From assembly GCA_035606335.1 (NCBI GenBank), contig DATNFP010000193.1, positions 1 through 34,514 on the forward strand: a stretch of DNA of 34,514 nucleotides, given 5' to 3'. Positions 1-7,776 of the stretch are shown here, piece by piece. Under the pieces are notes generated by a model. It made no database searches and had not been told where the DNA came from. It saw nothing but the letters and a program-made list of their open reading frames with translations. The stretch is from DATNFP01 sp035606335 (GTDB lineage: Bacteria; Bacteroidota; Bacteroidia; Chitinophagales; Chitinophagaceae). Positions within the stretch are counted from its first letter, which is position 1. Each line of letters opens with the position of its first letter. Made by a program: the position numbers and the translations under genes.

Positions 1-470
1 TACCCATCACTGACGAACGCATGACTCGTTTTAACATCTCTCTTGAAGAAGGCGTAGACCTTGTGCTGCATGCTATGGAACATGCATGGGGAGGCGAAAT
101 ATTTGTGCCAAAAATACCTTCGTATCATATTATGGATGTGGCAAAGGCAATAGGACCTGAGTGTGAGCATAAAATAATAGGTGTAAGACCGGGTGAAAAG
201 ATACATGAGGAAATGATCACAGAATCTGATTCATTTAACACGATCGACATGGGGAAATATTATGTGATCCTGCCACAGAAAACAGAATGGAATAGAGAAG
301 AATATATGAGAACACATAATGCCAAACCTGTAGAGATTGGTTTTAAATATAACTCGGGAACAAATGAGGAATGGCTAAGCGTAGAGCAAATAAGAACAAT
401 AGTTAAAGAACAAGTAGATCCCAATTTTACTATCCATCCCCAACATGCAACAGTCGATACCGTACGGTAA
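1..470 (+). CDS. pseB: UDP-GlcNAc 4,6-dehydratase (inverting) PseB, 5'-truncated
   Basis: C-terminal ~155 residues of a short-chain dehydrogenase/reductase; the reading frame is open to the left window edge (first whole codon at base 3), so the N-terminal Rossmann half and catalytic residues lie outside. The visible part opens with PITDERMTRF, the typical PseB segment, and then shows the substrate-binding tail signature GVRPGEKIHEEMI. By family knowledge PseB converts UDP-GlcNAc to UDP-2-acetamido-2,6-dideoxy-beta-L-arabino-4-hexulose, step one of CMP-pseudaminic acid synthesis in the cytosol. Its last 26 bases overlap the next gene, pseC, as expected for translationally coupled pathway partners. 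The ATG at base 21 is an internal methionine, not the start. The identity is supported mainly by the adjacent pseC, G, H, I and F. Confidence 0.93.
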   Translation, partial: PITDERMTRFNISLEEGVDLVLHAMEHAWGGEIFVPKIPSYHIMDVAKAIGPECEHKIIGVRPGEKIHEEMITESDSFNTIDMGKYYVILPQKTEWNREEYMRTHNAKPVEIGFKYNSGTNEEWLSVEQIRTIVKEQVDPNFTIHPQHATVDTVR

Positions 471-1599
471 GCAAAATATTACCGAAGAAGATTTACAGGC
501 AGTAAGCGAAGCCCTGACATCCGATTTTCTTACACAGGGACCAAGGATACAGGAATTTGAAAAAGCATTTGCTGCTTATATAGGCGCAAAGTATGCAGTT
601 GCCATTAGTAATGGTACTGCTGCATTGCATTTATGCGCAATGGCTTTGGATGTAGATACAGCAAGTAATGTGATCACTACGCCAATCACATTTGCCGCTT
701 CGGCAAATTGTGTAAAATACTGTGGTGGAAATGTATTCTTTGCCGACATAGAAAAGGATACTTATCTTATAGATCTAAATAAGGTAGAAGATCTCATTAA
801 GTCCAAACCTGCAGGCTTCTTTAATGGTATAGTCCCTGTCGATTTTGCAGGAAGGCCTGTTAACCTGGAGGATTGCAGAACACTGGCAGATAAATATGGC
901 TTGTGGATCATAGAAGACGCATGTCATGCTCCAGGTGGCTATTTTGTTGATTCGAAAGGAGTAAAACAGAATTGTGGTAATGGGATATATGCAGATCTCG
1001 CAATTTTTTCTTTTCATCCTGTAAAGCATATAGCATGTGGTGAAGGCGGGATGATAACAACAAATGACGAGGAACTATACAAAAAGTTGATTCTTTTAAG
1101 AACACATGGCATTACGAAAGACCCGATGTTGCTGCATGAAAACCATGGGGGCTGGTATTATGAAATGCAAGAGCTCGGGTATAATTACCGCTTAACAGAT
1201 TTCCAGGCTGCGTTAGGCATCTCACAGCTAAAACGTGCAGATGAGGGTTTGAAACGCAGAAGAGAAATTGCGGAGAATTATTACAACGCATTTAAGAACA
1301 ATAAAGGCATCCTTGGTCAGTCAGGAGTAGTAGAAGGGCATGCTTATCATTTATATATCATAGAGGTTAACGATAGAATAGGATTATATAATCATTTAAG
1401 AAGCAATAATATTTTTGCACAAGTGCACTACATACCTGTCCATACATTGCCATACTATCAGCAATTTGGATTTAAAAAAGGAGATTTTCCTATAGGGGAA
1501 GAATACTATAGTCACTGTTTGAGTCTGCCTATGTATCCCACCCTAAGCGATGAGGAACAGCAATATGTTATTGAAACTATTAATAAATTTATAAACTAA
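445..1599 (+). CDS. pseC: UDP-4-amino-4,6-dideoxy-N-acetyl-beta-L-altrosamine transaminase PseC
   Basis: A 384-residue DegT/DnrJ/EryC1/StrS-family PLP aminotransferase. It starts MQQSIPYGKQNITEED, the usual PseC opening (IPYG, then DFLTQGP at about residues 27-33). The PLP phosphate region SNGTAALH is near residue 55, the D-A-C-H motif near 158-161 and the Schiff-base lysine is K194 within SFHPVKHIACGEGG. PseC transfers an amino group from glutamate to C4 of the PseB product, giving UDP-4-amino-4,6-dideoxy-beta-L-AltNAc. Its length is normal for the family and the frame is intact. It overlaps pseB by 26 bases and is followed after 15 bases by an unknown gene rather than directly by pseG or pseH. 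Other DegT enzymes (PglE, ArnB) are excluded mainly by the opening motif and by context. Confidence 0.95.
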   Translation: MQQSIPYGKQNITEEDLQAVSEALTSDFLTQGPRIQEFEKAFAAYIGAKYAVAISNGTAALHLCAMALDVDTASNVITTPITFAASANCVKYCGGNVFFADIEKDTYLIDLNKVEDLIKSKPAGFFNGIVPVDFAGRPVNLEDCRTLADKYGLWIIEDACHAPGGYFVDSKGVKQNCGNGIYADLAIFSFHPVKHIACGEGGMITTNDEELYKKLILLRTHGITKDPMLLHENHGGWYYEMQELGYNYRLTDFQAALGISQLKRADEGLKRRREIAENYYNAFKNNKGILGQSGVVEGHAYHLYIIEVNDRIGLYNHLRSNNIFAQVHYIPVHTLPYYQQFGFKKGDFPIGEEYYSHCLSLPMYPTLSDEEQQYVIETINKFIN

Positions 1600-1614
1600 A
1601 TAAAAAGTACCTAT

Positions 1615-3198
1615 ATGAAAACCTTTCAAAAAGTGATTGATAACGCTGGCATATACGGTGCTATACAAAACCTTCAAAAAAAACCAATCTTCAGATCTTC
1701 AGCAGCGTTTCCGGTAATACATAATGAAAATGTAAGTTCCAGAGTTCTATTTATGGGTTATTGGATATTAAAAAGGGAAATATCAGAAATAGGCCTTGTG
1801 TATACTTTACGAAATCAGGGTGGTCAAATCATCAACAGAAAGTATATAAACATAAATACACCACGAGCCCAGCGTATAGTTTTAAGTGATCTTTTGGAAG
1901 ATGCAAATCATACAGGAAATTTTATCGGTTCTATAGAGTTAGAAGTATTCTCTGCCAAGGACATGGTATTTCCATATCCTGCCTTTGTCCTGGAATATTA
2001 TAATGATAGTTTTTCTACTTGTGTACATACCACTGGCCGCGTATATAATGATTTTGAGGATTTTCGGGATAACGATGACATTCAGGTAGCAGAGTCCGGT
2101 TTTGATGTATACGGCAATGCAAAGCTGGATTCATTCTTCGCTTTTGTAAATGGACCACTTCCCAATACTGATCCTATTCATTATGAAGTAGTGAGTCAAA
2201 ATGGGGAAACATTAGCCGGCGAAATCAGACTGAATCCTATTGAACCGTATGAAACAGTATTCGTACACTTGAAAAAGCATATTCACGGACTGGATGCATT
2301 TCTTGGGAATAACCCCGGCACCATAAGAATAAAACATCAGTTCAAAGGTTTTTTCCCACGTTTGCTGGCAGGCAATTTTGATAATACTAATGGCACCTGT
2401 AGCATTACTCACACTTTTTATGACTGCTCTCCATTAGTAACTGTAGATGCTTACTGGAAAAGAGCCTCAGATAACTTATATGACAGCTCTATTTACGCAC
2501 CTGTATTCATTGATAACGACAGAGACACTGAAGTAGTTTTTTACCCAATGTTTTCGCCAACGGTATACACAATTGGGTTGATCTTTTTTGATGAAGCGGG
2601 GAATATTGTAAAGGAATGTAGTGATTACAAGATATTCGACTCTTCAAAAGTGGAGATTGTAAGACTCAGTATCAAAAAAATATTTGAAGGCGATGATATT
2701 GATCTTTCATCTGTGAAGGGCGTTTTTATCCATAAATCATGGAGTAATGGTCAATCCATTCCTAACCGGATAAAGTTCGGGCTAAATATAAAGGTTGAAA
2801 ATACAATGCAGGGGTTATCCAGCAATATTTGTTTTAATTCACGTCTTGGTTTGCCTCAAGTACAGAAAAAAACTGGTACAAGAAAATGGGCCCCCTTAGT
2901 TAATAATGGAGATTCTATGGTAATTATAGACAACGCAGCAACCTTGAAAAATTATGACCAGGAAGCTAAAGTAGTTTATAAGATATTCCGTGAAGGGGAT
3001 AATGAATTTATTGAGCGAGAAGAAATTATTCCTCCATATGGCCAGAGAAGAATCGAAATAAATAAAGATACTGAGTTGAAAGAGTTTGTTGGAGATAAAT
3101 CAGCCTGGATATATGTAGATGCTGATAACCCGTTCGTGGGTGCCTGGTATATCAACTTTGGTAAATCAGGAGTGGTGGGTGCAGATCATTCATTTTAA
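1615..3198 (+). CDS. unrecognised 527-residue protein inside the pseudaminic acid operon
   Basis: I do not recognise a characterised family. It starts MKTFQKVIDNAGIYG 15 bases after pseC and ends 9 bases before pseG. There is no signal peptide, no membrane segment and no nucleotide-binding loop. The chain alternates short hydrophobic and aromatic stretches, which suggests a largely beta, soluble protein. Notable segments are AFVNGPLP (about residue 176), FPRLLAGN (near 245), SITHTFYDCS (about 263-272), FYPMFSPT (near 307) and the C-terminal GVVGADHSF. Histidine and aspartate in THTFYD and ADHSF could be functional residues, but that is inference. The intact length of more than 500 codons, normal composition and position between two pathway enzymes argue for a real gene acting on or with pseudaminic acid or its transfer. 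Possible roles are a sugar-modifying enzyme, a transferase of unknown fold, or a binding protein. No function is assigned. Confidence 0.85.
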   Translation: MKTFQKVIDNAGIYGAIQNLQKKPIFRSSAAFPVIHNENVSSRVLFMGYWILKREISEIGLVYTLRNQGGQIINRKYININTPRAQRIVLSDLLEDANHTGNFIGSIELEVFSAKDMVFPYPAFVLEYYNDSFSTCVHTTGRVYNDFEDFRDNDDIQVAESGFDVYGNAKLDSFFAFVNGPLPNTDPIHYEVVSQNGETLAGEIRLNPIEPYETVFVHLKKHIHGLDAFLGNNPGTIRIKHQFKGFFPRLLAGNFDNTNGTCSITHTFYDCSPLVTVDAYWKRASDNLYDSSIYAPVFIDNDRDTEVVFYPMFSPTVYTIGLIFFDEAGNIVKECSDYKIFDSSKVEIVRLSIKKIFEGDDIDLSSVKGVFIHKSWSNGQSIPNRIKFGLNIKVENTMQGLSSNICFNSRLGLPQVQKKTGTRKWAPLVNNGDSMVIIDNAATLKNYDQEAKVVYKIFREGDNEFIEREEIIPPYGQRRIEINKDTELKEFVGDKSAWIYVDADNPFVGAWYINFGKSGVVGADHSF

Positions 3199-3207
3199 CA
3201 AGTATTT

Positions 3208-4203
3208 TTGGGTAATAGGCCGCAGATAATATTCAGAGCTGATGGTAATAGCAATATTGGTTTAGGCCATGTTATTCGTTCATTGGCAATAGCGGATATG
3301 ATCAAAGATGAGTTTGATTGTGTATTTGCAATTAAGTCACCAACTGATCAATTACAAAAAATAATTTTAGAGTCCTGTAATAAAATAATTAATCTCAGGG
3401 AAGAGGATGCAGAGGATGAATTTATCTCTTTTATTTCAAGTGATGCGATTGTGGTTTTAGATGGTTATTTATTTAAAACAGATATGCAGATAGCAATAAA
3501 AAATAAAGGATGTAAATTGGTATGTATTGACGATCTGAATGAATGGCATTTTGTTGCCGATGCAATAATCAATCAGAATAGTGACATTACTACAGCCGAC
3601 TATTCAAAAGAGCCATATACCAGGTTGTTTTCCGGTCTCGATTATGCTATGCTTAGGAAACCGTTTCTTGATGCAGCAAAAAAAGAAAGGTATCCACGCA
3701 AAATAAAAAACATCATTATTAATTTCGGTGGCGCCGATATGTATAATCTAACCTTAAAGGTGCTGCGGGCTTGTATAGGGATAGGCGCACAAATTAATAT
3801 TCATATTATTACCGGTGCCGCATATCGTCATCTGGATACACTAAATGAATTTAAAGGACAAAAGAGTATTTTTTTTCACGACCGGCTTAATGCAGATCAG
3901 ATGTGCAGCTTAATGCTGGAATGCGAATTAATAATCTGCCCCGCAAGCTCTGTATGTATAGAGGCTCTAAGTGCCGGTATGAATATCATAACAGGTTACT
4001 ATGCAGATAATCAACGGGCATTTGCATCTTTTTTAAATAGGGAACAATATGCTTCTTCTATTGGTGATTTTTTGGAAATAACCATTCAGCAATTAAGCGC
4101 TACTGTGGCTAATGCTATTAAGATAGATGATGTAAGCGTAAAGAAAAAGGTAATAGACGGGAAGCAGGATATCCGGTTTATCAATTTATTTAAATCTTTA
4201 TAA
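3208..4203 (+). CDS. pseG: UDP-2,4-diacetamido-2,4,6-trideoxy-beta-L-altropyranose hydrolase PseG
   Basis: 331 residues with the PseG hallmark RADGNSNIGLGH; H21 corresponds to the catalytic histidine of the GT-B-like (MurG-related) hydrolase fold. A later motif, CPASSVCIEALSAG (about residues 246-259), is the nucleotide-binding half seen in the family. PseG removes UDP from UDP-6-deoxy-AltdiNAc with inversion at C1, releasing the free sugar for PseI. The start is TTG at 3208, because no ATG lies between the preceding stop (3196-3198) and the RADGNS motif. TTG is an uncommon start and may lower expression. The stop is followed directly, with no gap, by the pseH ATG. A 30-60 residue C-terminal length difference among PseG proteins is normal. 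Confidence 0.95.
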   Translation: MGNRPQIIFRADGNSNIGLGHVIRSLAIADMIKDEFDCVFAIKSPTDQLQKIILESCNKIINLREEDAEDEFISFISSDAIVVLDGYLFKTDMQIAIKNKGCKLVCIDDLNEWHFVADAIINQNSDITTADYSKEPYTRLFSGLDYAMLRKPFLDAAKKERYPRKIKNIIINFGGADMYNLTLKVLRACIGIGAQINIHIITGAAYRHLDTLNEFKGQKSIFFHDRLNADQMCSLMLECELIICPASSVCIEALSAGMNIITGYYADNQRAFASFLNREQYASSIGDFLEITIQQLSATVANAIKIDDVSVKKKVIDGKQDIRFINLFKSL

Positions 4204-4755
4204 ATGAAAGACATCGACCTGAAAGAACTGACCATTGCAGATATAGAGTTGGTAAGACAATGGCGAAATTCGGAAGAGGTATCGAAGTACATGTATACCG
4301 ATGCGCATATTGCTGAAGAAGAGCAGCAGAAATGGTTTGAGAAAGTAAGCGCTGATAAAAGCCAGAAATATTGGGTCATTGAGTATGAGGGCAGGAAGCT
4401 GGGCCTGGCATCTGTTTATTCTATCAAGCCGGCCTTTAAAAGCTGCTACTGGGCATTCTATCTTGGAGATACCTCGGTGCGTGGGGCAGGTATCGGATCG
4501 AAAGTGGAATATAATGTGCTAAGTAAGGTGTTTGATGAAATGAACTTTAATAAGCTATTGTGTGAAGTATTCGTGTTTAATGATGCTGTGATAAAGATGC
4601 ATGAAAAATTCGGCTTCAAAAGAGAATCTTATTTCCGTGAACACATTTGTAAAAATGAACAGTTTTATGATGTGGTAGGCTTATCTATGCTGAAGAAAGA
4701 ATGGGATACAGTAAAAGAGTATCATAAAAATAAAATTTATAATTCTGAAAGATGA
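4204..4755 (+). CDS. pseH: UDP-4-amino-sugar N-acetyltransferase PseH (GNAT)
   Basis: 183 residues, one GNAT domain. The N-terminal segment LVRQWRNSEEVSKYMYT matches the R-x-W-RN pattern common to PseH-type enzymes. The acetyl-CoA loop is in VRGAGIGSKVE (about residues 98-108), and the C-terminal part has KMHEKFGFKRES, the usual GNAT Y/F-x-K-x-GF region. PseH acetylates the C4 amino group of the PseC product, giving UDP-2,4-diacetamido-2,4,6-trideoxy-beta-L-altropyranose. The ATG follows the pseG stop directly, and the stop overlaps the pseI start (ATGA), so translation of G, H and I is probably coupled. Order here is G before H although H acts first. Other GNAT activities (rimJ-like) are unlikely given the position. 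Confidence 0.93.
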   Translation: MKDIDLKELTIADIELVRQWRNSEEVSKYMYTDAHIAEEEQQKWFEKVSADKSQKYWVIEYEGRKLGLASVYSIKPAFKSCYWAFYLGDTSVRGAGIGSKVEYNVLSKVFDEMNFNKLLCEVFVFNDAVIKMHEKFGFKRESYFREHICKNEQFYDVVGLSMLKKEWDTVKEYHKNKIYNSER

Positions 4756-5804
4756 GTACCCCAGGAATATATATTGGGAAGCACGAGATCGCAACAGATA
4801 AGCCACCGTTTATCATTGCAGAGATGTCGGGCAACCACAACCAGTCTTTAGACAGAGCCCTCGCTATTGTTGATGCAGCAGCAGCGTCGGGTGCCCAAGC
4901 TATCAAGTTGCAGACATATACAGCAGACACAATAACCGTAGAAGGGGCACATACAATTAGCGACGAAAATTCGTTATGGAAAGGCCGCGAGCTGTACGAC
5001 CTGTATAAAGAAGCATATACACCATGGGAATGGCATGAAGCAATTTTTAAAAGAGCAAATGAAAAAGGATTGGTGGCGTTCAGTTCTCCTTTTGATGAAA
5101 CAGCCGTTGATTTTTTGGAAACGCTTAATGTACCCGCTTATAAGATCGCTTCCTTTGAGAATACAGATTGGGTTCTATTAAAGAAAGTAGCCCAAACAGG
5201 CAAGCCTGTTATTGTATCTACAGGGGTAACTAATATAGCTGACATAGATGAGTCTGTGAGAATATTAAGATCGTATGGTTGTAAGGAGTTGATATTGCTG
5301 AAATGCACCAGCACATATCCGGCTACTCCGGAAAATACAAATTTGCGTACCATACCGCATATGTCAGCATTATTCGGCTGCCAGGTGGGCCTTTCTGATC
5401 ATACTATGGGAGTGGGCGCCTCTATTGCTGCTGTCGCATTGGGTGCACGAGTGATAGAAAAACATTTTACACTCAGCCGCGCTGAAGGTGGAGTAGATGC
5501 TGCTTTTTCGCTGGAACCGCATGAGTTCAAATCGCTGACAGAAGAGTCTTTGCGGGCTTTTCTGGCATTGGGCGAAATTAAATATGGTATACAGAAGGCC
5601 GAAGAGAAGAGCGTTGACTATAAACGTTCTTTGTATGTTATAAAAGACATTAAAGCAGGCGAAATACTCGATATAAATAATGTAGCATCCAAGAGGCCGG
5701 GATTTGGGCTGCATACCAGGCATTACGAAGAGGTGCTGGGGAAGAAAGCTGCAATTGATATCAAAAAAGGTAGTCCTCTATCATGGGGCATGATCAATAG
5801 ATAA
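4752..5804 (+). CDS. pseI: pseudaminic acid synthase PseI
   Basis: 350 residues with a NeuB-type TIM-barrel followed by a SAF/antifreeze-like domain. Motifs include FIIAEMSGNHNQS (about 20-32), AIKLQTYT (about 50-57), FSSPFDE, CTSTYPA, GLSDHTMG and VIEKHFTL. The C-terminal RSLYVIKDIKAGE begins the SAF domain at about residue 290. The enzyme condenses phosphoenolpyruvate with 6-deoxy-AltdiNAc to form pseudaminic acid. PseI is preferred over NeuB or LegI because all other Pse genes surround it and no NeuC/LegG-type epimerase is present. It overlaps pseH by 4 bases (ATGA) and shares one base with pseF (TAATG). Full length and intact. Confidence 0.95.
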   Translation: MSTPGIYIGKHEIATDKPPFIIAEMSGNHNQSLDRALAIVDAAAASGAQAIKLQTYTADTITVEGAHTISDENSLWKGRELYDLYKEAYTPWEWHEAIFKRANEKGLVAFSSPFDETAVDFLETLNVPAYKIASFENTDWVLLKKVAQTGKPVIVSTGVTNIADIDESVRILRSYGCKELILLKCTSTYPATPENTNLRTIPHMSALFGCQVGLSDHTMGVGASIAAVALGARVIEKHFTLSRAEGGVDAAFSLEPHEFKSLTEESLRAFLALGEIKYGIQKAEEKSVDYKRSLYVIKDIKAGEILDINNVASKRPGFGLHTRHYEEVLGKKAAIDIKKGSPLSWGMINR

Positions 5805-6502
5805 TGGAAAAGATAGCTATCATAACAGCGAGAGGAGGTAGTAAAAGAATACCCCGCAAGAATATAAAACTGTTTGCAGGATATCCCATTATAAAATACA
5901 GTATTGAAGCAGCTATAGATTCCGGTTGCTTTGACGAGGTAATGGTATCCACTGATGATAAAGAGATAGCTGAAATAGCTGTGCAGTATGGAGCAAAAGT
6001 GCCCTTTTACAGATCAGAGGCGACTTCTAACGATTTTGCCACTACTGCGGATGTATTGATAGAAGTAATTGAGAAGTATAGAAAGTCAGGGATTTTTTTT
6101 GATACGGTCTGCTGCATCTATCCTACGGCACCTTTTGTGACAGCTGAAAAGTTCCGAAATGCAGTTACAATGTTTGAGGAAAAGAAAGCAGATTCTTTGA
6201 TCCCGATCGTTCGTTTTAGCTTTCCGGTATTAAGGTCATTTAAACTGGAAAACGAAAAAATAGCGTTCAACTGGCCTGAATATGCACGCACACGTTCGCA
6301 AGACTTAGCACCAGCATTTCATGATGCAGGTCAATTTTATATAGTTAACACCAATGCCTTATTAAAAGAGCGCTCCCTGATAACCGGCAATACTGTTGGT
6401 TTTGAAATTCCCGAGTCAGAGTGCCAGGATATTGATAATGAAATGGACTGGCAGATAGCAACATTAAAATTTGAGTTGCTTAGCAAGAATGAAATTCATT
6501 AA
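5804..6502 (+). CDS. pseF: CMP-pseudaminic acid cytidylyltransferase PseF
   Basis: 232 residues, cytidylyltransferase (NeuA/KdsB-like) fold. The nucleotide-binding loop ARGGSKRIPRKNIK spans residues 9-22, IYPTAPFV lies near 105-112 and the C-terminal DIDNEMDW carries the aspartates expected for metal binding. PseF activates pseudaminic acid with CTP, giving the CMP-Pse donor. It is the last pathway gene; the start overlaps the pseI stop by one base. The downstream gap of 29 bases contains a run of seven C. No separate pse flagellin-glycosylation (maf) gene is seen; the following genes are polysaccharide assembly functions, so CMP-Pse probably feeds a glycan rather than flagellin. Confidence 0.95.
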   Translation: MEKIAIITARGGSKRIPRKNIKLFAGYPIIKYSIEAAIDSGCFDEVMVSTDDKEIAEIAVQYGAKVPFYRSEATSNDFATTADVLIEVIEKYRKSGIFFDTVCCIYPTAPFVTAEKFRNAVTMFEEKKADSLIPIVRFSFPVLRSFKLENEKIAFNWPEYARTRSQDLAPAFHDAGQFYIVNTNALLKERSLITGNTVGFEIPESECQDIDNEMDWQIATLKFELLSKNEIH

Positions 6503-6523
6503 CCCACATTAATAAAGAATACA

Positions 6524-6530
6524 CCCCCCC
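6524..6530 (+). repeat. C7 homopolymer directly before the wzx TTG start
   Basis: Seven consecutive C in a 29-base AT-rich spacer between pseF and the flippase gene, ending one base before the TTG codon at 6532. It stands out against the local composition. Seven is short for a slippage tract, and no alternative ATG is brought into frame by losing or gaining one base, so any effect would be on initiation rather than frame. Confidence 0.6.
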
Positions 6531-6531
6531 A

Positions 6532-7776
6532 TTGGATAATAAATTTTTAAAGACCTTTTATCTTTTTGCCAGTACTCAATTCATCAGTACACTTTTATTT
6601 AGTTTAGGAGGGTTTCTTATCGCGAGGTTAATGGACCCGGTGGTATATGGAAGATTTAACGGGTTAGGAATATTTGTCGGCTATCTTTCTTTACTACCAA
6701 TGGGTGTTATGAACGGGTTGGCGCGTGATCTTCCTTATGAAATGGGAAGAGGCAACATGGACCTCGTTTATGATTATGTAAAAACAAGCTGGATAACATC
6801 AATTATTATTGGATGCGGAGCGTTTTCAGTAGTATGCTATTTCCTGGTAAGAAGTATTATTTTAAAAGACTCTCTTGCAATATTTGCGTACGCATGTTAC
6901 GCTGTTACAGCATTATTTCAGATAGCAAACAAAGTATTTCTCCCTATTTTATATAGAACGGCTAATGATTTTAAAAGACTTTCTGCGTTAATATTAATTC
7001 AATCAGCAGCAAGTCTCTTATTGGTTTCTATTGTATATACATCAAATTATAAGGGTCTTTCTATTCGATATATTGCAATGTATTTGCTGGAGTTTTTCCT
7101 GCTGTTTAGGTTTAAGTCCATACCTTTTAAAGGTAAGTTCAAATTGCCTGCTCTTAAACCATTATTTAAAACAGGGTTTCCAATATACGTTGTAGGACAG
7201 ATTTCCCCACTATGGATAACTTTGCAATCATCGCTCATCTTTGCCTGGGGAGGTAGCAAGGCTTTTGGGTTATATACTATTGTTATAATGACCAATACCT
7301 TCCTTAGCCTCATACCTTTGTCTCTTAGCCAGATGATTTATCCGCAAATGTCTATAGCTTATGGAGAAGGATCATCTAAGATGGGTATAATCAAAATAGG
7401 AGTGCGCGCGGCTAAAAATGCTTTATTCCTAAGTATAATTTTCGGGGTGATAGCATGGTTTGCATTACCATATGTTCTTAAACTGGCACTCCCTAAATAT
7501 GTTGGAGCAACGAGAGCAGCGCAGTTTGCTATTTTAGCGCCGTTGCTTACCAATGTAGGGGTTTTGAATAACTACTTTAATGTAGTTAAGAAGCAAATAC
7601 CATACTTTTTTACAATCCTTACAGGTGTAATTTGCAGCCTGCTATTTCTATATATTTTTTATAGAGCTAAAGGGTTTCAACTGTACATATTCCCTATTGC
7701 AAATTTTTTGGGAATATTGATACAGTACACATGTGGCTTCATATATATGTACAAGGATGCCCGAAGAGATAAATAG
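6532..7776 (+). CDS. wzx: Wzx-type polysaccharide flippase (MOP superfamily)
   Basis: 414 residues, almost entirely hydrophobic helices (about 10-12 membrane segments by eye), starting with a MATE/Wzx-like opening: FLKTFYLFASTQF, then GGFLIARLMDPVVYGRFN (about 26-43), the amphipathic loop after helix 1 in this family. By family knowledge it moves undecaprenyl-diphosphate-linked repeat units from the cytoplasmic to the periplasmic leaflet. The start chosen is TTG at 6532; the first in-frame ATG (residue 34) would delete helix 1 and is therefore rejected. Its end overlaps the next gene by 20 bases. Specificity for a Pse-containing unit is inferred from position only. Confidence 0.85.
   Translation: MDNKFLKTFYLFASTQFISTLLFSLGGFLIARLMDPVVYGRFNGLGIFVGYLSLLPMGVMNGLARDLPYEMGRGNMDLVYDYVKTSWITSIIIGCGAFSVVCYFLVRSIILKDSLAIFAYACYAVTALFQIANKVFLPILYRTANDFKRLSALILIQSAASLLLVSIVYTSNYKGLSIRYIAMYLLEFFLLFRFKSIPFKGKFKLPALKPLFKTGFPIYVVGQISPLWITLQSSLIFAWGGSKAFGLYTIVIMTNTFLSLIPLSLSQMIYPQMSIAYGEGSSKMGIIKIGVRAAKNALFLSIIFGVIAWFALPYVLKLALPKYVGATRAAQFAILAPLLTNVGVLNNYFNVVKKQIPYFFTILTGVICSLLFLYIFYRAKGFQLYIFPIANFLGILIQYTCGFIYMYKDARRDK

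Noticed and set aside
7733..7756. GTG start for the GT-B-like gene
   Set aside because: It adds only eight residues inside the flippase gene; the ATG at 7757 has a better upstream AGG.
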